A stretch of DNA of 64,000 nt from Morinoia aosen (taxonomy: Eukaryota; Arthropoda; Malacostraca; Amphipoda; Talitridae), in assembly GCA_030386875.1 (NCBI GenBank), contig CM059567.1:82825130-82889129 (forward strand), written 5' to 3'. Below, piece after piece: positions 20,748-32,099 of the stretch. Every line of letters starts with the position of its first letter. The stretch's first letter is position 1. Made by a program: the position numbers and the translations under genes. A model generated the notes under the pieces. It saw nothing but the letters and a program-made list of their open reading frames with translations, ran no database searches and was not told the origin of the DNA.

Positions 20748-23700
20748 AATGATAAAAATGAAACTACAATAACTAAGTATGACTCTACGGCGGCAAATCC
20801 CTGTGAACCCGAGGAGAATTCTGGTGCTGAAGATTCCCTCGTTAAAAATGTTGAGAGAGTTGATCCACTGATTAAATGTCAAAATAGATATGAATCGCTG
20901 GGAGAGGTGGATTTAAGCAATTTAAATAATTTAAGCGACTTAAGCGATTTAAACGCTCATGGCACTGATAATTCTGAAAGCCATTTTACGGCGAACGTTT
21001 GTAAATACGAAGAAGATGAAGAAGTAGAAGTCACAGGACAAAATGAATTATTTGTAATAAGAAAAAGTCATAAGCCCATGATTGTGCTTAGAAAAGATGC
21101 AGACCTGTGGAATGCATTGATTGATTCAGGATCAGAAAAATGTCTAATCAGCTACCACAGAATAAGTGAGATAAGTAATGACGTGAAGCCAAGTTCTCTG
21201 ACTATAAAAGGCGTTAACGCTAAGAGTAATGTTGAAGGCCAGGTGGAGCTTGTCCTAAAGTTAAAAAACGGAGTAAGTTTAAAGACAAATGCTTTAATAA
21301 TTAAAGATGGTATTTACAATTATGACGTCATTATTGGGCGTGATTTATTAGACAAGAACGCCGTTGTAGACTTAAAACAAAGATGTTTAATTATCAAAGA
21401 CGAGAAAATCCCCTTTGCAGAGGTAAAACGACGAAAAAAGAGAAAGACAGAGTGTCTCGAGTATTTAATAGAGAATACTGAGTGTCTCATGGCGGACACG
21501 ATTACGTCCAGAGCTAAGAAAAAAGTCCTAGATAAGCTAAGAGAGAAGAGGACGTGCATTGCTGAGAGAGCAGGCGAGGAAGTAAAAAGGGATGGTAAGA
21601 GAGAAAATCAGCCTGTTCGAGGCGTAGTTGCAATTACCAATTCCCACACAAGGCCAAGGCCGTTAAGAGTGCATACTCGACAAGTGGAGATTGCTCCCAA
21701 TGTAATTTTGAAACATGTTGGACATGTTAGAAAGTGTAAAAATGGAGAATACATAATAAAGAAAGCAACTTTAAAAGAAGGCATTTGTGTCGCAGAAGCA
21801 ATTGTGAGAGTTAACAATAGGAGAAAGATTCCGTTGTTGTTAATAAATAGCTCCGACAGAGCGATTGTTTTACCAGAGAATGCAATTATAAGTACTTTAG
21901 AAAAAGTGGAGAAGGATCACATTGAATCCGAAGTTTACTTGCCAGATGTACAAGGAGAATTAAAGAGAGGATTGAGTACCTTTGTGCAGGCAACGAGTGT
22001 TGTTCAGGACAGTCATTTAGATGTCGAGAAGAAAGACACTAATAGTAAATCTGTCGGGATCACAGGAGTTGTCGACAAAGGGTACGTTTCTGATTCCAAA
22101 GAAATAGCACGTGGTCGGCGGAAATTAAATAATGATGATATCAAGTGTAACGAAGACGAAATGAAGCCTGAATTGCTGAGTTTGTTGAATGAATTCAGAG
22201 ACGTTATTACTATAGACAATGAATCGATCTCCGCTGCTGCGATTAAACCATACAAAATACGTTTGAAACCTAACGTGGATGTCGTAAATGTCCCTCCCTA
22301 TCGTATTGCCCACCGTTACATGGAAGACTTGAAAGTCGTGAACGAAAAAATGTTAGACGACGGAATTATTAGACCATCGATTTCAGCTTATAATTCACCG
22401 ATAATTGTAGTTCATAAGAAAGATGGAACTATACGTCCGGTAGTTGACTTTCGCAAAGTAAATGAGGTAATTCATGAAGAATCATTCCCGCTGCCGCGCG
22501 TGGACGAGCTTCTTTATAGTTTAAATGGTCAAAAATACTTTTCGAAATTAGATCTTAGGTCGGGATATCATATTACACTGACCGATGAGAGTAAGGAAAT
22601 AACAGCATTTACCGTTGGTAGTAGAAAATATGAATTTAATCGTTTACCTTTTGGTTTAAAAACCTCACCTGCATATTTCCAGTCAGTAATGACGCAAACG
22701 CTATCTCCTGTTCTAGGAAAACTATCTTTCGTCTTTATGGACGACGTGCTAATATCCTCTAAGGAGAAGGCACAGCATCTTGCCGATATAAAAGTTGTAC
22801 TTGAACTATTAAGAAAAGCTAGATTGTCAATAAAAACGGAAAAGTGCGAATTCTTCAGAGACGAGATTGAATATCTCGGGCATTCCATTAGCGGAATGGG
22901 AACTAGAAGCACCGGTACTGACAAAGTAAAGAATTTAGAAATTCCTAAGACTGTGAAGCAGTTACAGTCGTTCCTAGGACTAGTAAATTTCTTTCGTAGG
23001 TACATAAAAAATTTTGCGAGTATCGCAAGCCCGCTCTATAATCTTCTGAAGAAAAATGTTGAATTCAAGTGGACAAAAGATTGTCAAAACGCTTTTGAAA
23101 AACTAAAGGATGAACTATGTGAACATACAATCTTAAGTCACCCAAACTTCGATCAAAATTTTCATCTATTTTGTGATGCATCGAACGTCGGCATAGGAGC
23201 TGTATTACTCCAGTCATCTACTGATAAAGTTCGAAACATGAGACCTGTCGCATTTTTTTCTAAAACGTTGAATTCCACCCAACGACGATACTCAACAACG
23301 AAAAAAGAGATGTTTGCTATAGTTGAAGCATTGAAGTACTTTAAATATCTTGTTTTAGGCTATGATCTGGTCATTTACACCGATCATAAGCCTTTAGTTC
23401 CTTTATTTTCAAAGAAATTGCCTGAAGACAACACGCTCGCGAGATGGAGTATTTATGTCCAAGCTTTTGATGCCAAATTAAAATATTTTTCTGGGAAGGC
23501 GAATAGTGCCGCCGATGCATTAAGTAGATTAAATCATGACAAAAATCCTTTAACAGAAAGAGAACTATTAGAGTGTTCTGAATTAACCCAGGATGTAGAG
23601 ACTTTTCCCGTTGTAACCAGGCTGCAAGCCGCTGCTGCTGGTAACAAATGTAACAAGCCGGTAACTGAGGGAGAGTTCGAGGAGACAATGCCAGGAAGTG

Positions 23701-25049
23701 AGGATGGAAGAAACAACAACAGTACTGCTGAACAGCAGACAGCCCCCAGACAAAAAATGAGCTTATGCAGACTGGATAAAGTTAATACGACTACAGACCA
23801 TTCAAGTATTAATGACAACTGGTCGTTAGACGAATTTAAACGTGAACAAGATAGTGATCCCTTTTGTTCTGAAATGAAGGATGCCCTAGAGAATGCAACT
23901 AGAGTTATTAATACTGACATGAATGAATTTCTGATTATGAATGACATTTTGTATAAAAGACGAAGAATTGACAACAGACCCAGTACCATTCTGACTATTG
24001 TGGTGCCATATACTCTGCTACACAAAACAATTCTATTCATCCACAATTTGTCCCATACAGATTTGAATCATACCTTGTTTAAGTTTAAATTAAAATATTT
24101 TCATCCGTACGAACGGACAATTACACGCAAAATTGTTGAATCTTGTGACATCTGTAAGATTCTAAAATCACGAATATCGACTCCGATTAAAATTCTAAAT
24201 GCTCCAATTGGAACACGATGCTTTCAAACTGTCAGCATAGACTTCTACGGTCCATTAACAATGACAGACAATGGCAACAAATATATCCTTGTCGTAATCG
24301 ACCTATTTTCCCGTTTTGTTAAATTATATTCGACTAGTGACCGACGTACAGAGACTGTTACAGATTGTCTATGGAATTTTTGCTGTTTGTTCGGTACCCC
24401 GGACGTATTGCTGTCCGATAATGCTGTAGAATTTAAATCATCTAATGTGGGAAATTTCACAAAAGGACTTTCTATCTTGAAAAAGGAAGTTCTGGCTTAT
24501 TCCCCTTTTTCTAATGGTATTGTTGAGCGATGTAATGGAAAAATTCGACACCTGCTCAAGTTATATCTAAATTTTCTTACTCATAATGAGTGGGATAGAT
24601 TATTGGATATTGTGGAGAATTCAATTAACAATAGTTTTAATGAAACTTTAGGCGATACACCCGCATACACGGTTTTCGGTAGAGATACGTGTGTGTATAT
24701 TAGTTCAACTAATTTAGAAGATTTCAATGTTGCGACTACATATGAAGATGTTCAAAAACAAAAATTTACCGAGTCATCTATTGTAGTGAACAATATTAGA
24801 AATGCGATCATTAACGCCACAATCGAAAGAACTGCCTATAGAAATATGAAACGTCGCGATAAAAATTTAAAAGTGACGGACCGTGTACTAGTGAAAAATC
24901 ATGCCAAAAAACACAAACTACAGCTAAATTTCTTAGGACCAGGTATCATTGAAAGGCTAGGTAAAAATTACGCAGATATTAAGATCGGTAACAAGATTAT
25001 CCGAACGAACTTAAACCATGTACTGCCTTTAGATAAGTTAAGAAGGTGA
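20703..25049 (+). CDS. pol: Pol polyprotein: protease, reverse transcriptase, RNase H, integrase
   Basis: Entered by -1 frameshift, about 1448 residues. No ATG is needed; the frame is open back to 20697. The protease has its DSG triad at 21123-21131. The reverse transcriptase has RPVVDFRKVN, then LPRVDEL and an FMDD active site (22734-22745). RNase H carries FCDAS and a TDHKPL stretch. Integrase has an HHCC zinc finger (HNLSHTDLNH, then CDIC) and a catalytic triad with D codon at 24240, D at 24417 and E at 24525, the last two 35 residues apart. A GPF/Y-like LGPGIIERL module follows. All catalytic residues are present, so it could be active. No chromodomain is visible after the integrase. Confidence 0.95.
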   Translation, partial: SVNCRDDFIADRNNVNDKNETTITKYDSTAANPCEPEENSGAEDSLVKNVERVDPLIKCQNRYESLGEVDLSNLNNLSDLSDLNAHGTDNSESHFTANVCKYEEDEEVEVTGQNELFVIRKSHKPMIVLRKDADLWNALIDSGSEKCLISYHRISEISNDVKPSSLTIKGVNAKSNVEGQVELVLKLKNGVSLKTNALIIKDGIYNYDVIIGRDLLDKNAVVDLKQRCLIIKDEKIPFAEVKRRKKRKTECLEYLIENTECLMADTITSRAKKKVLDKLREKRTCIAERAGEEVKRDGKRENQPVRGVVAITNSHTRPRPLRVHTRQVEIAPNVILKHVGHVRKCKNGEYIIKKATLKEGICVAEAIVRVNNRRKIPLLLINSSDRAIVLPENAIISTLEKVEKDHIESEVYLPDVQGELKRGLSTFVQATSVVQDSHLDVEKKDTNSKSVGITGVVDKGYVSDSKEIARGRRKLNNDDIKCNEDEMKPELLSLLNEFRDVITIDNESISAAAIKPYKIRLKPNVDVVNVPPYRIAHRYMEDLKVVNEKMLDDGIIRPSISAYNSPIIVVHKKDGTIRPVVDFRKVNEVIHEESFPLPRVDELLYSLNGQKYFSKLDLRSGYHITLTDESKEITAFTVGSRKYEFNRLPFGLKTSPAYFQSVMTQTLSPVLGKLSFVFMDDVLISSKEKAQHLADIKVVLELLRKARLSIKTEKCEFFRDEIEYLGHSISGMGTRSTGTDKVKNLEIPKTVKQLQSFLGLVNFFRRYIKNFASIASPLYNLLKKNVEFKWTKDCQNAFEKLKDELCEHTILSHPNFDQNFHLFCDASNVGIGAVLLQSSTDKVRNMRPVAFFSKTLNSTQRRYSTTKKEMFAIVEALKYFKYLVLGYDLVIYTDHKPLVPLFSKKLPEDNTLARWSIYVQAFDAKLKYFSGKANSAADALSRLNHDKNPLTERELLECSELTQDVETFPVVTRLQAAAAGNKCNKPVTEGEFEETMPGSEDGRNNNSTAEQQTAPRQKMSLCRLDKVNTTTDHSSINDNWSLDEFKREQDSDPFCSEMKDALENATRVINTDMNEFLIMNDILYKRRRIDNRPSTILTIVVPYTLLHKTILFIHNLSHTDLNHTLFKFKLKYFHPYERTITRKIVESCDICKILKSRISTPIKILNAPIGTRCFQTVSIDFYGPLTMTDNGNKYILVVIDLFSRFVKLYSTSDRRTETVTDCLWNFCCLFGTPDVLLSDNAVEFKSSNVGNFTKGLSILKKEVLAYSPFSNGIVERCNGKIRHLLKLYLNFLTHNEWDRLLDIVENSINNSFNETLGDTPAYTVFGRDTCVYISSTNLEDFNVATTYEDVQKQKFTESSIVVNNIRNAIINATIERTAYRNMKRRDKNLKVTDRVLVKNHAKKHKLQLNFLGPGIIERLGKNYADIKIGNKIIRTNLNHVLPLDKLRR

Positions 25050-25110
25050 AATTGTCAACCTAGTTTGTAATTGTTCATTCTCAAATATTCCGAATTTGCC
25101 ATTCCATATA

Positions 25111-25188
25111 TGCGTTCTATGAGTTTTTAGCTTATAAGTGCGTTCTATGAGTTTTTAGCTTGTAAGTGCGTTCTATGAGTTTCTTAAG
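25111..25188 (+). repeat. 28-bp tandem repeat after pol, three copies
   Basis: TGCGTTCTATGAGTTTTTAG starts at 25111 and 25139, with a third, diverging copy at 25167. Confidence 0.9.
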
Positions 25189-25635
25189 ACCTTATGTATG
25201 TCTTGCGTTAGGAAATATTTTGTTGCGCAAACACCTTCAGACGAGATGTCGAGCTTAGGATGTTGTCATACTGTTATTGCGACATCAAAGGCTGTGTTGA
25301 TCAAGCCGTCAGCTAGAATTGATAAACTGAGATGCAATCTTGGAAATGTCAACACGAGAGTGCGAGCGCGAAGCCGCGAGATCTGCGCTTCTGCCGCAAA
25401 TTGTTTGGCAACAATGCCAGGCAGTGTAGTTGAAATGAATGTGTCTTAATGAGAATGAAGCGTTGCCTTAGTGTGAAACGTCAACTGTTTACTTTAAACT
25501 CGTGGCCATGCTAATCTCCTGTCTCGGTTCCTTTCAGATTCCTGGGGCGACTCCTGAACAATTCCAGAACATTGCACATTCCGACTCACAAGATACACTT
25601 GTTTAATTCCAATAATAATTCACTCATAAACCCCG

Positions 25636-25950
25636 ATGTGTAGCGGGGGACACGGTCAACTCTGGCGGCCGCAGACAACAACGATAGTTTTCGGAATCAG
25701 AGTAACGAAAGAAGTATTACAAGAAGCCTACTGCAACTTCACGGTGTTCCTGAACCTCGATTCCCCGTTGCGTACTCGAATTCAAGTGTATGAATCCGGA
25801 GAACACGTCGAACTCGTGTTCATAATCAGAATCGCTGCATTCCCAGCGAACATCCGGTGAAGAATTACGTTTTCTACATCAACGTGGTGCACAGGGATAG
25901 GGGGGCGTGCTCAACCGTACACATTAACCAACAATACTGTTGATTTATAA
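25636..25950 (+). CDS. Hypothetical frame downstream of pol, interrupted by a stop
   Basis: A 74-codon frame ends at TGA (25858-25860), but the same frame continues open to TAA at 25948-25950. No motif is recognised. Its position after pol would suit an accessory or envelope remnant, yet the length and content do not show an envelope protein. It may be non-coding. Confidence 0.25.
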
Positions 25951-26022
25951 ATTTATAATTTATTTATCACATTTATGTGATTAAAATTAATCACAATTTT
26001 AATCCCCGCGCTGTTAGTCGCT

Positions 26023-26364
26023 TTGTTGCCCGCTAAAATGGGAAACAAAGTATCGAATATAAATGTGGACGCCATTTTAACTGCAATAAAGGCAAATAAT
26101 GGCCAAATATCGGATGAACTAATCCGCCACACAGAGGAGACGAGAGTCGACCTCATCCCTGATCGATTGAGTGACATAATGTTGCTCCTTTACACAATAA
26201 TCATAATTATAATTACAGTAATGGTTATTTACATTAAACGAGATCTCAACAAAGTCATCGGACGACTAAGCGGTGAGGACGTAGCATTGCGTCGATCTGC
26301 TTGGAAAGAAATCAGTAATAGTCCTAGGCAAATAGTTGCACTTCCATCTCAAGTTAGCGCATAA
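26023..26364 (+). CDS. Small membrane-protein-like frame downstream of pol
   Basis: From ATG 26038 or an upstream start, the protein has a hydrophilic N-terminal half with acidic helices, one strong membrane segment (IMLLLYTIIIIIITVMVIYI, near residue 50-70) and a basic cytoplasmic-type tail ending at 26364. The frame is open back to 25981 and the codons just upstream are hydrophobic (a leader-like Leu/Ile/Ala stretch) but lack an ATG, which could be supplied by splicing. It is too short for an envelope glycoprotein and has no furin-type site. An accessory membrane protein or an envelope relic are both possible. The given start is the first open codon accepted, not a proven start. Confidence 0.35.
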   Translation: MLPAKMGNKVSNINVDAILTAIKANNGQISDELIRHTEETRVDLIPDRLSDIMLLLYTIIIIIITVMVIYIKRDLNKVIGRLSGEDVALRRSAWKEISNSPRQIVALPSQVSA

Positions 26365-27171
26365 CACTATAACGCTAACTTCTACATTCATATTAACATA
26401 ACGAAACACACGTACCTCAACGCTGAGTTTTCATCTCCGAGGGTGTCCCTCGAAACTCCGAAAAATGGGAACACGCTCACGCACAGAGTCCATGTGCACG
26501 TACATAGAAGATGGATCTGAATATTTTCAGAATATTTCTTTTCGAATATATTGTCTTAGAATATTTCTTTTTATACGGAGAATTTTTCTATTTTATACGG
26601 ATTACTAAGTGTTCGTGGTGTCGATAATTATACCCTTGATGTTGTTTCAATCGCCCTATAGAAATGTTTTGTTTATGTTTCCCGCGAGATAAGGTAACGA
26701 ATTATTTATATTGCGAATAAAAACCAAAATTGTACGCTTGTAGATTGGTTGAATTGAATTAGTTCATTCATTGATTGTTCTATTTCATTTACTTTCAATA
26801 TGTAAATTAGTTGCATTGAAATAAGTTAATTTATATCGTAGGACGATTTGAACTTGCCATTTGTAGTATTGTAATGTATTGTTTTGCGTATATAAAACTT
26901 ATATTCTATAACTTTAGGTGATTTATTACGTTTATTGATTATTGAATTGAAACTACACTTAATATTGTTTATCGAGATATAGGATTACCGTTGATTTTTG
27001 TTGAAATTTTGCTTTGCTATAGACAGAAAAAGCCATACCTGCCTACCCCGTTCATAATTCGGAAGCATTTTGTGTCATACGGATTGTAAGATTAATTGAT
27101 AGTCAAAGGAAAATCAAATTTAATTGAATAACGTTTTAAAAATTTTTATTGTAATAAAGAATTTTATGTTT

Positions 27172-27179
27172 GGGGGGAG
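27172..27179 (+). other. Polypurine tract of the Ty3/Gypsy element
   Basis: GGGGGGAG lies five bases before the 3' LTR, where second-strand priming is expected. Confidence 0.7.
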
Positions 27180-27184
27180 CATTA

Positions 27185-27421
27185 TGTGCGCCTGCCGAGT
27201 ATATAAATAGAATCGGCAAGGGTCGTCGCCGTTCATTAGCGGTGGCCTGCCGTAGAGGTCGCACTTAGAAAGGTCGTCGCTGTTCATTAGCGGAAGCGCG
27301 ACTGTCGAGAAAGCCTGTGTCAACTCTGAAGCACCAATAAACGATAACTATTTTGCTGCTTCGTCACTCCCGAACCTCATTCGCGTTTTAGTTACGGCCT
27401 GTATCTGAAAAGGCCGGAACA
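27185..27421 (+). repeat. 3' LTR
   Basis: Identical to the 5' LTR by eye, with AATAAA at 27336-27341. It is followed by the AGTG target duplication. Confidence 0.95.
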
Positions 27422-27425
27422 AGTG

Positions 27426-28388
27426 GTGAGAAGCCCGAAAGCAGTGAAAATCCTCCTCACTTTTCCCAAGGCGGTACAATTAATGTCACAGGTCGCATTG
27501 GAGTACTGCCACCGTACTGGTAACGTTCATTGAATGTTCAATTGGTGGAGTACGAACCAAAAGATTAAACGTATGTCAGCAAGGCTTAACATTCTTATAA
27601 AATTTTGAAACAAAAATGGTTGTTTGATAATCTCTGTGGTCATTTTACACCCAATTTGTGGTCTCCGAAAGTACTAGATTCAGAAAAAGCCCCAAGGATT
27701 ATAACGCGTTGAGGCCTTGTGTATGAGAGACTTATCTCTACGCTCACCACACCGTTTTATCCCTTAGGGCAGCCAGGTGCAGGTGACTACTGCAGGGAAT
27801 TGGGATCACAAAGTGTTGACGGCTTCGTTACGTCTCTGAAGTCGCAAAATATGTGAACAATGCAGCTGTAGAAGACTCGCCTCGGTCACATTTGTGTTGG
27901 TACCGTACTGTACAACGATAGTTGTACTTACGCCTGAAAATTCTAGTCCAGGCATACGAGAATAACATGTCGTCAAGTAAACAGCCGAGGTTTTCCGATG
28001 ATTCGGTAAGAAGCAAGTTTAACGTTTAAGAATTAAATTGCAATTAAATAAATGCTTCGTTTTCAGTTATTTAGAGTATTGACTTTATTGTCTCACGAAC
28101 TTTCGTTTAGTTATGTAATAAGTATTTGTACTATTCACATCGAAATTCATTTGTTCAATGTTTTTTCTCTACAGAAACAAGTAGTAATAAACGGAAACTA
28201 TCGTCTTGAATCATCTTCAAATTTCCAAAAACAGAAAATAAAAAAAATAGTTTTCTACAGCAGCTATTTATACAGATATTTTTGAAACATCTGTAGTAAT
28301 ATTATGCACACATTCAGGGATTTCATTGTGTATGAAGCTCCACTGAAATGCTCATTGAACTCTGTACGCACATTAGACCCGTTAATAC
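27426..28388. other. Unannotated stretch between two transposons
   Basis: No gene recognised; several small frames without motifs. Confidence 0.4.
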
Positions 28389-28829
28389 CTGTGATGCAGG
28401 GTTGCGGAGTCGGAGTTGGGAGTCGGAGTCGCCGGAGTCGCATGTTTTAGGGTGGGGTCGGTTTCGGAGTCGCTTTTCTGAATGTGTGTGGAGTCGGAGT
28501 CGGAGTCGTTCATTCGGATAGTGGCGTCGAGGTTGGAGTCGCTATTTTTTGGTGTCTTCGATTCAAGTTTTTGCAAACAATTATTCATAATTGTTTAAAA
28601 CCGAAAGTAAACAAATCAGATTTAAAATACTTTACTTAAAAGTTAAAAAATACGCAATTTTTTTATTAATTAATTTGTTCGAAGTTCGAAACGACGTATT
28701 TATACCTATCACCTAATACGGTCACTGCATGATATCTAGTCATTGTGGGTTTGCACACATTTATATATATGTGATACCTACGAGCGCGAAGTATAATTTT
28801 CGTACGGGACAATAATGAATATATTACAG

Positions 28830-28890
28830 TGAAGCCGGAACTAATTACCGTGAAGCCGGAACTCATTATAGTGAAAAAATCCGGAATTGG
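28830..28890. repeat. Short tandem repeat, three diverging copies
   Basis: GTGAAGCCGGAACTAATTA recurs, then decays to GTGAAAAAATCCGGAATTGG. Confidence 0.75.
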
Positions 28891-30278
28891 TTATTGAAAG
28901 CATTGCAAATTCATTCCGTTTGTTTCTGTTTCTCTCATTCCCCCCTTCAATTAATACAAAGGATCTAGAAACTAGTAGTTAATGTGTTGAAAGTTACTTG
29001 CAGAAAAGCTCAGTTGATGTAATACATTGTACTCGCATAAAGAGTCGTAAGTATCTACGCTCTTACTCTGTCTATATTCTATACCAGTGGTTCCTTATAA
29101 CGACTCTTGCTTATATTTCTTTTGGTTATGCTTTCGTGTATTCATGGATAATGACTAGTCTTTGCATTAACCAAAAGTTATGATGTAATCATTAACATTT
29201 CTGGTCTTTAGGTTGTGATATATTGATAATGACTAGTCTTTGCCAAAACCTGCAGCTAGGGCCTGATAAATAAAGAGTTCTAGTTTTCAGGTTACGTAAT
29301 CTCTACTGATAATGAAAATTTAATTATCTTATTTTGATGTTAACAACTGTTATATTAGTAGATTTTTCCAGCTATATGTGGTACCTATGTACTTCAAATT
29401 TATTTCTTGGTTTTGTTTACTTCCTTGTCTTTAGGTTAAGTTAACATGCATTAATAATGAAAATTTCTGCTCATTTCTAAAGTTATTTCTTGAATTTTGT
29501 TTGATTCTTCAAGATTTATTATGTGTGTTGTTTTTTCATTTCCATGTTTAATTTTTATCTTCGGATCACTCCCCAATTTTTAAGTAAGCATACACTGAAA
29601 TGGAGATTTTTATAATTATGTTTTCACAATTTCAAAAACCGAAAAAGTGTCTGTTTCTCATCATTATATAATTAATGACTTTTTCTTATGAAACGTTTAG
29701 AAATGTTGTAGGGTAATCAAAATAGGTATTTGGACACTTGAAAAAACAAAATACAATTTGAAAAAGCTGCAATGAAAATAATACCACAACACTAGCAAAT
29801 ATTTCACTTAGTCACACGCATGTTGTAGCTGAAAGTAATGCACTATCTCAGTTGCAATGATTGTTGCATTTATGTGATAGCACAAATTTTCTTGCTGAAA
29901 ACGTACCAAGTTTTCCTAAAAATACAAAATGAAAAGAACGTAGACATTTCTTAAAATAAGAAAGTGTCAAATACACAGTAAAACGTCCGAGAATAAAAGA
30001 CAGTATCATATTACACACGTAAGCTAAAAGTGGCTTTTATTCGTAATCAAAACGTTCTGAAACCGCCTGACCCCTGCAACGAAAGGTGAACAACTTTTAC
30101 CTATTATAGCCAAGATGTAAAATAGCGTTGAGCTATAAAATGTCCCCTTTTCTGCATTGTTACCCCGCATAGTGTAGGTACAGAAGCGAAAAGGCGGTGT
30201 GCAAATCTTGCCTACCTTATCTGTACATGTGTGTGTGATATATCATAATTTTGGGATTTTGAGCATAGTAATTCAATG

Positions 30279-30604
30279 AACTATTGTAATTTCGTTGAAT
30301 CGGAGCATACTTAGGAATAGGAAAAACTATTGATACTTATCTATGCTTATCAGGGTATGCACTGCCTACTCTGCCTCCTCAGAAGACACCTGTCATAAAT
30401 ATATATATAAAATATATATTATATATATATATTATATGTATACATATTATATAACATATATAAATATATCTTATATATATATATATTTATGACAGGTATC
30501 TTCTGTGGAGGCTAAGTAGGCAGTGCATACCCTAATAAGCATAGATAAGTATCAATAGTTTTTCCTATTCCTAAGTATGCTCCGATTCAACGAAATTTCA
30601 ATAG

Positions 30605-30606
<2 letters not shown>
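30279..30606. repeat. Palindrome with AT-rich loop
   Basis: Left arm 30279-30405 and right arm about 30485-30606 are near-complements, sharing CGTTGAATCGGAGCATACTT, GATACTTATCTATGCTTAT and the complement of each. The loop is TATATA-rich. An (AT)n microsatellite follows at about 30608-30676. Confidence 0.9.

Positions 30607-30607
<1 letters not shown>

Positions 30608-30676
<69 letters not shown>
30608..30676. repeat. (AT)n microsatellite
   Basis: Uninterrupted AT dinucleotides of about 65 bp. Confidence 0.95.
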
Positions 30677-30680
<4 letters not shown>

Positions 30681-30754
30681 AATAGTAGAGTGTACACGAC
30701 CTGTCATAAATGACGGGATTCGATATTGTCGTTAAACAAATCTTACAGATGTGG

Positions 30755-31380
30755 ATTAGGGCGGATCGTTTTTCAACTTTTTTTTATTTATTTGTTCCTA
30801 TAGTAAAAAAATGTGTCTCATGGGTGAGAAAAAAATATTTACAAAGTTTCAGGTGTCTGCGATGATGTCTTCTGCCTCCCCACAGAGCTTGAAAGTCAAT
30901 TTCTGAAGTTGAAAATCACTTATTTATAAATATTTTTATTTTATTTTATGCGCTCCTATTGTGATTAACTATCTTTAAGTGGTGTATTCAGCTCCTATTA
31001 TTAATGGGAACGTCTCAAGTCTTTATCTTCTGCCTCCCCAAATGGTGTGAAATATTAGGAAAATGCAGAAAAACTTGCATAATTTTAAAAAGTTCCCATA
31101 AATAAAATATCTAATGTTTACATTTCCTATACAACAGAATTATTTGTACTGGCCTCCAAGTTCATGTAATATTGATAAAAACGAAAATAATATTGGTAAA
31201 AATATTGATAAAAACGTGATTTTTAACTTCGAAAATTGACTTTTAAGCTCTGTGGGGAGGCAGAAGACATCATCGCAGACACCTGAAACTTTGCAAATAT
31301 TTTTTTCTCACCCATGAGACACATTTTATCACTATAGGAACCAAAAAATAAAAAAAGTTGAAAAACGATCCGCCCTAAAT
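30755..31380. repeat. Palindrome, ~170-bp arms
   Basis: Left arm 30755-30925 carries TTAGGGCGGATCGTTTTTC, GTGTCTGCGATGATGTCTTC and CTGCCTCCCCACAGAGCTT; right arm 31212-31380 is its complement. The central spacer contains a third CTTCTGCCTCCCCA. Confidence 0.9.
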
Positions 31381-32099
31381 TGTGGATGACAAATAAATAA
31401 ATCCATCCTAATAGTAGCCGCGATTAAAACAATCTTGTGCTTGTGCACTGATGAAACTCTTATCACAGATACGATCATTTAGCATCCTTTGAGAGCGTGA
31501 TAGGGACCAACCAAGACGGAGCCACCAATTTTATTTGTTCAATACTGAATTGAACATTGTAATAACATAGAAGTTATGCACAGGAAATTTAAGGAGACAC
31601 TTTGCATTTTATTTGATAAGAATAATCAACCTTATATAGGGTTTTTTCTGTGCGGACAAATTTCAATCTTAGATTCAAAAACTCAAAATAAATCGATTTT
31701 CACTAATTATAAAATGCCAAAACGCCTTAGTTTTCGAGTTATAAGGACTTAAAGAAACTACAAAACTCAAAGTAGGAGGCCTCTTGCGCGCCAATGTTAA
31801 CGCTTGTCCTGATAGTTCCGACCGCACTAAAGCATTACGATAAAAATTTATTTTTATTGTTACGACAAGACCTGCAAGCATTTTACGATTACGAAAAATT
31901 ACGTTCGCTAGGAAATTAGCACTAAGTTATCAATGATAAACTTCAGTAGCTATTTCATTAAATTAATAAAACGTCAAACATTATTTAATGCTTAATAGTT
32001 TGAAACTGCAGATACTTTTCTCAACCGTAAAATGCTTTCAGTTCTTGTTGTAAAAATATCACAAACCTGTTTTAGTGGGGTAGGAACTTCAAGGCTTCA

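Larger units (their letters stand above)
18054..27421 (+). mobile_element. Complete Ty3/Gypsy LTR retrotransposon, 9.37 kb
   Basis: The element has two 237-bp LTRs (18054-18290 and 27185-27421) that read identical by eye, start TG and end CA, and it is flanked by AGTG at 18050-18053 and 27422-27425. In order: a primer-site-like TGGTGCCCGTGT, a long leader, gag, pol (protease, reverse transcriptase, RNase H, integrase), a 2.1-kb tail with a small membrane-protein frame, a G-rich polypurine tract and the 3' LTR. Integrase after RNase H places it in Ty3/Gypsy (Metaviridae). Identical LTRs, intact frames and an exact target duplication indicate a recent insertion. No convincing envelope gene and no chromodomain were seen. 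Confidence 0.95.

Noticed and set aside
25198-25449. 83-residue frame after pol as an envelope gene
   Set aside because: No signal peptide, membrane segment or glycosylation pattern; basic Arg-rich composition without motifs.
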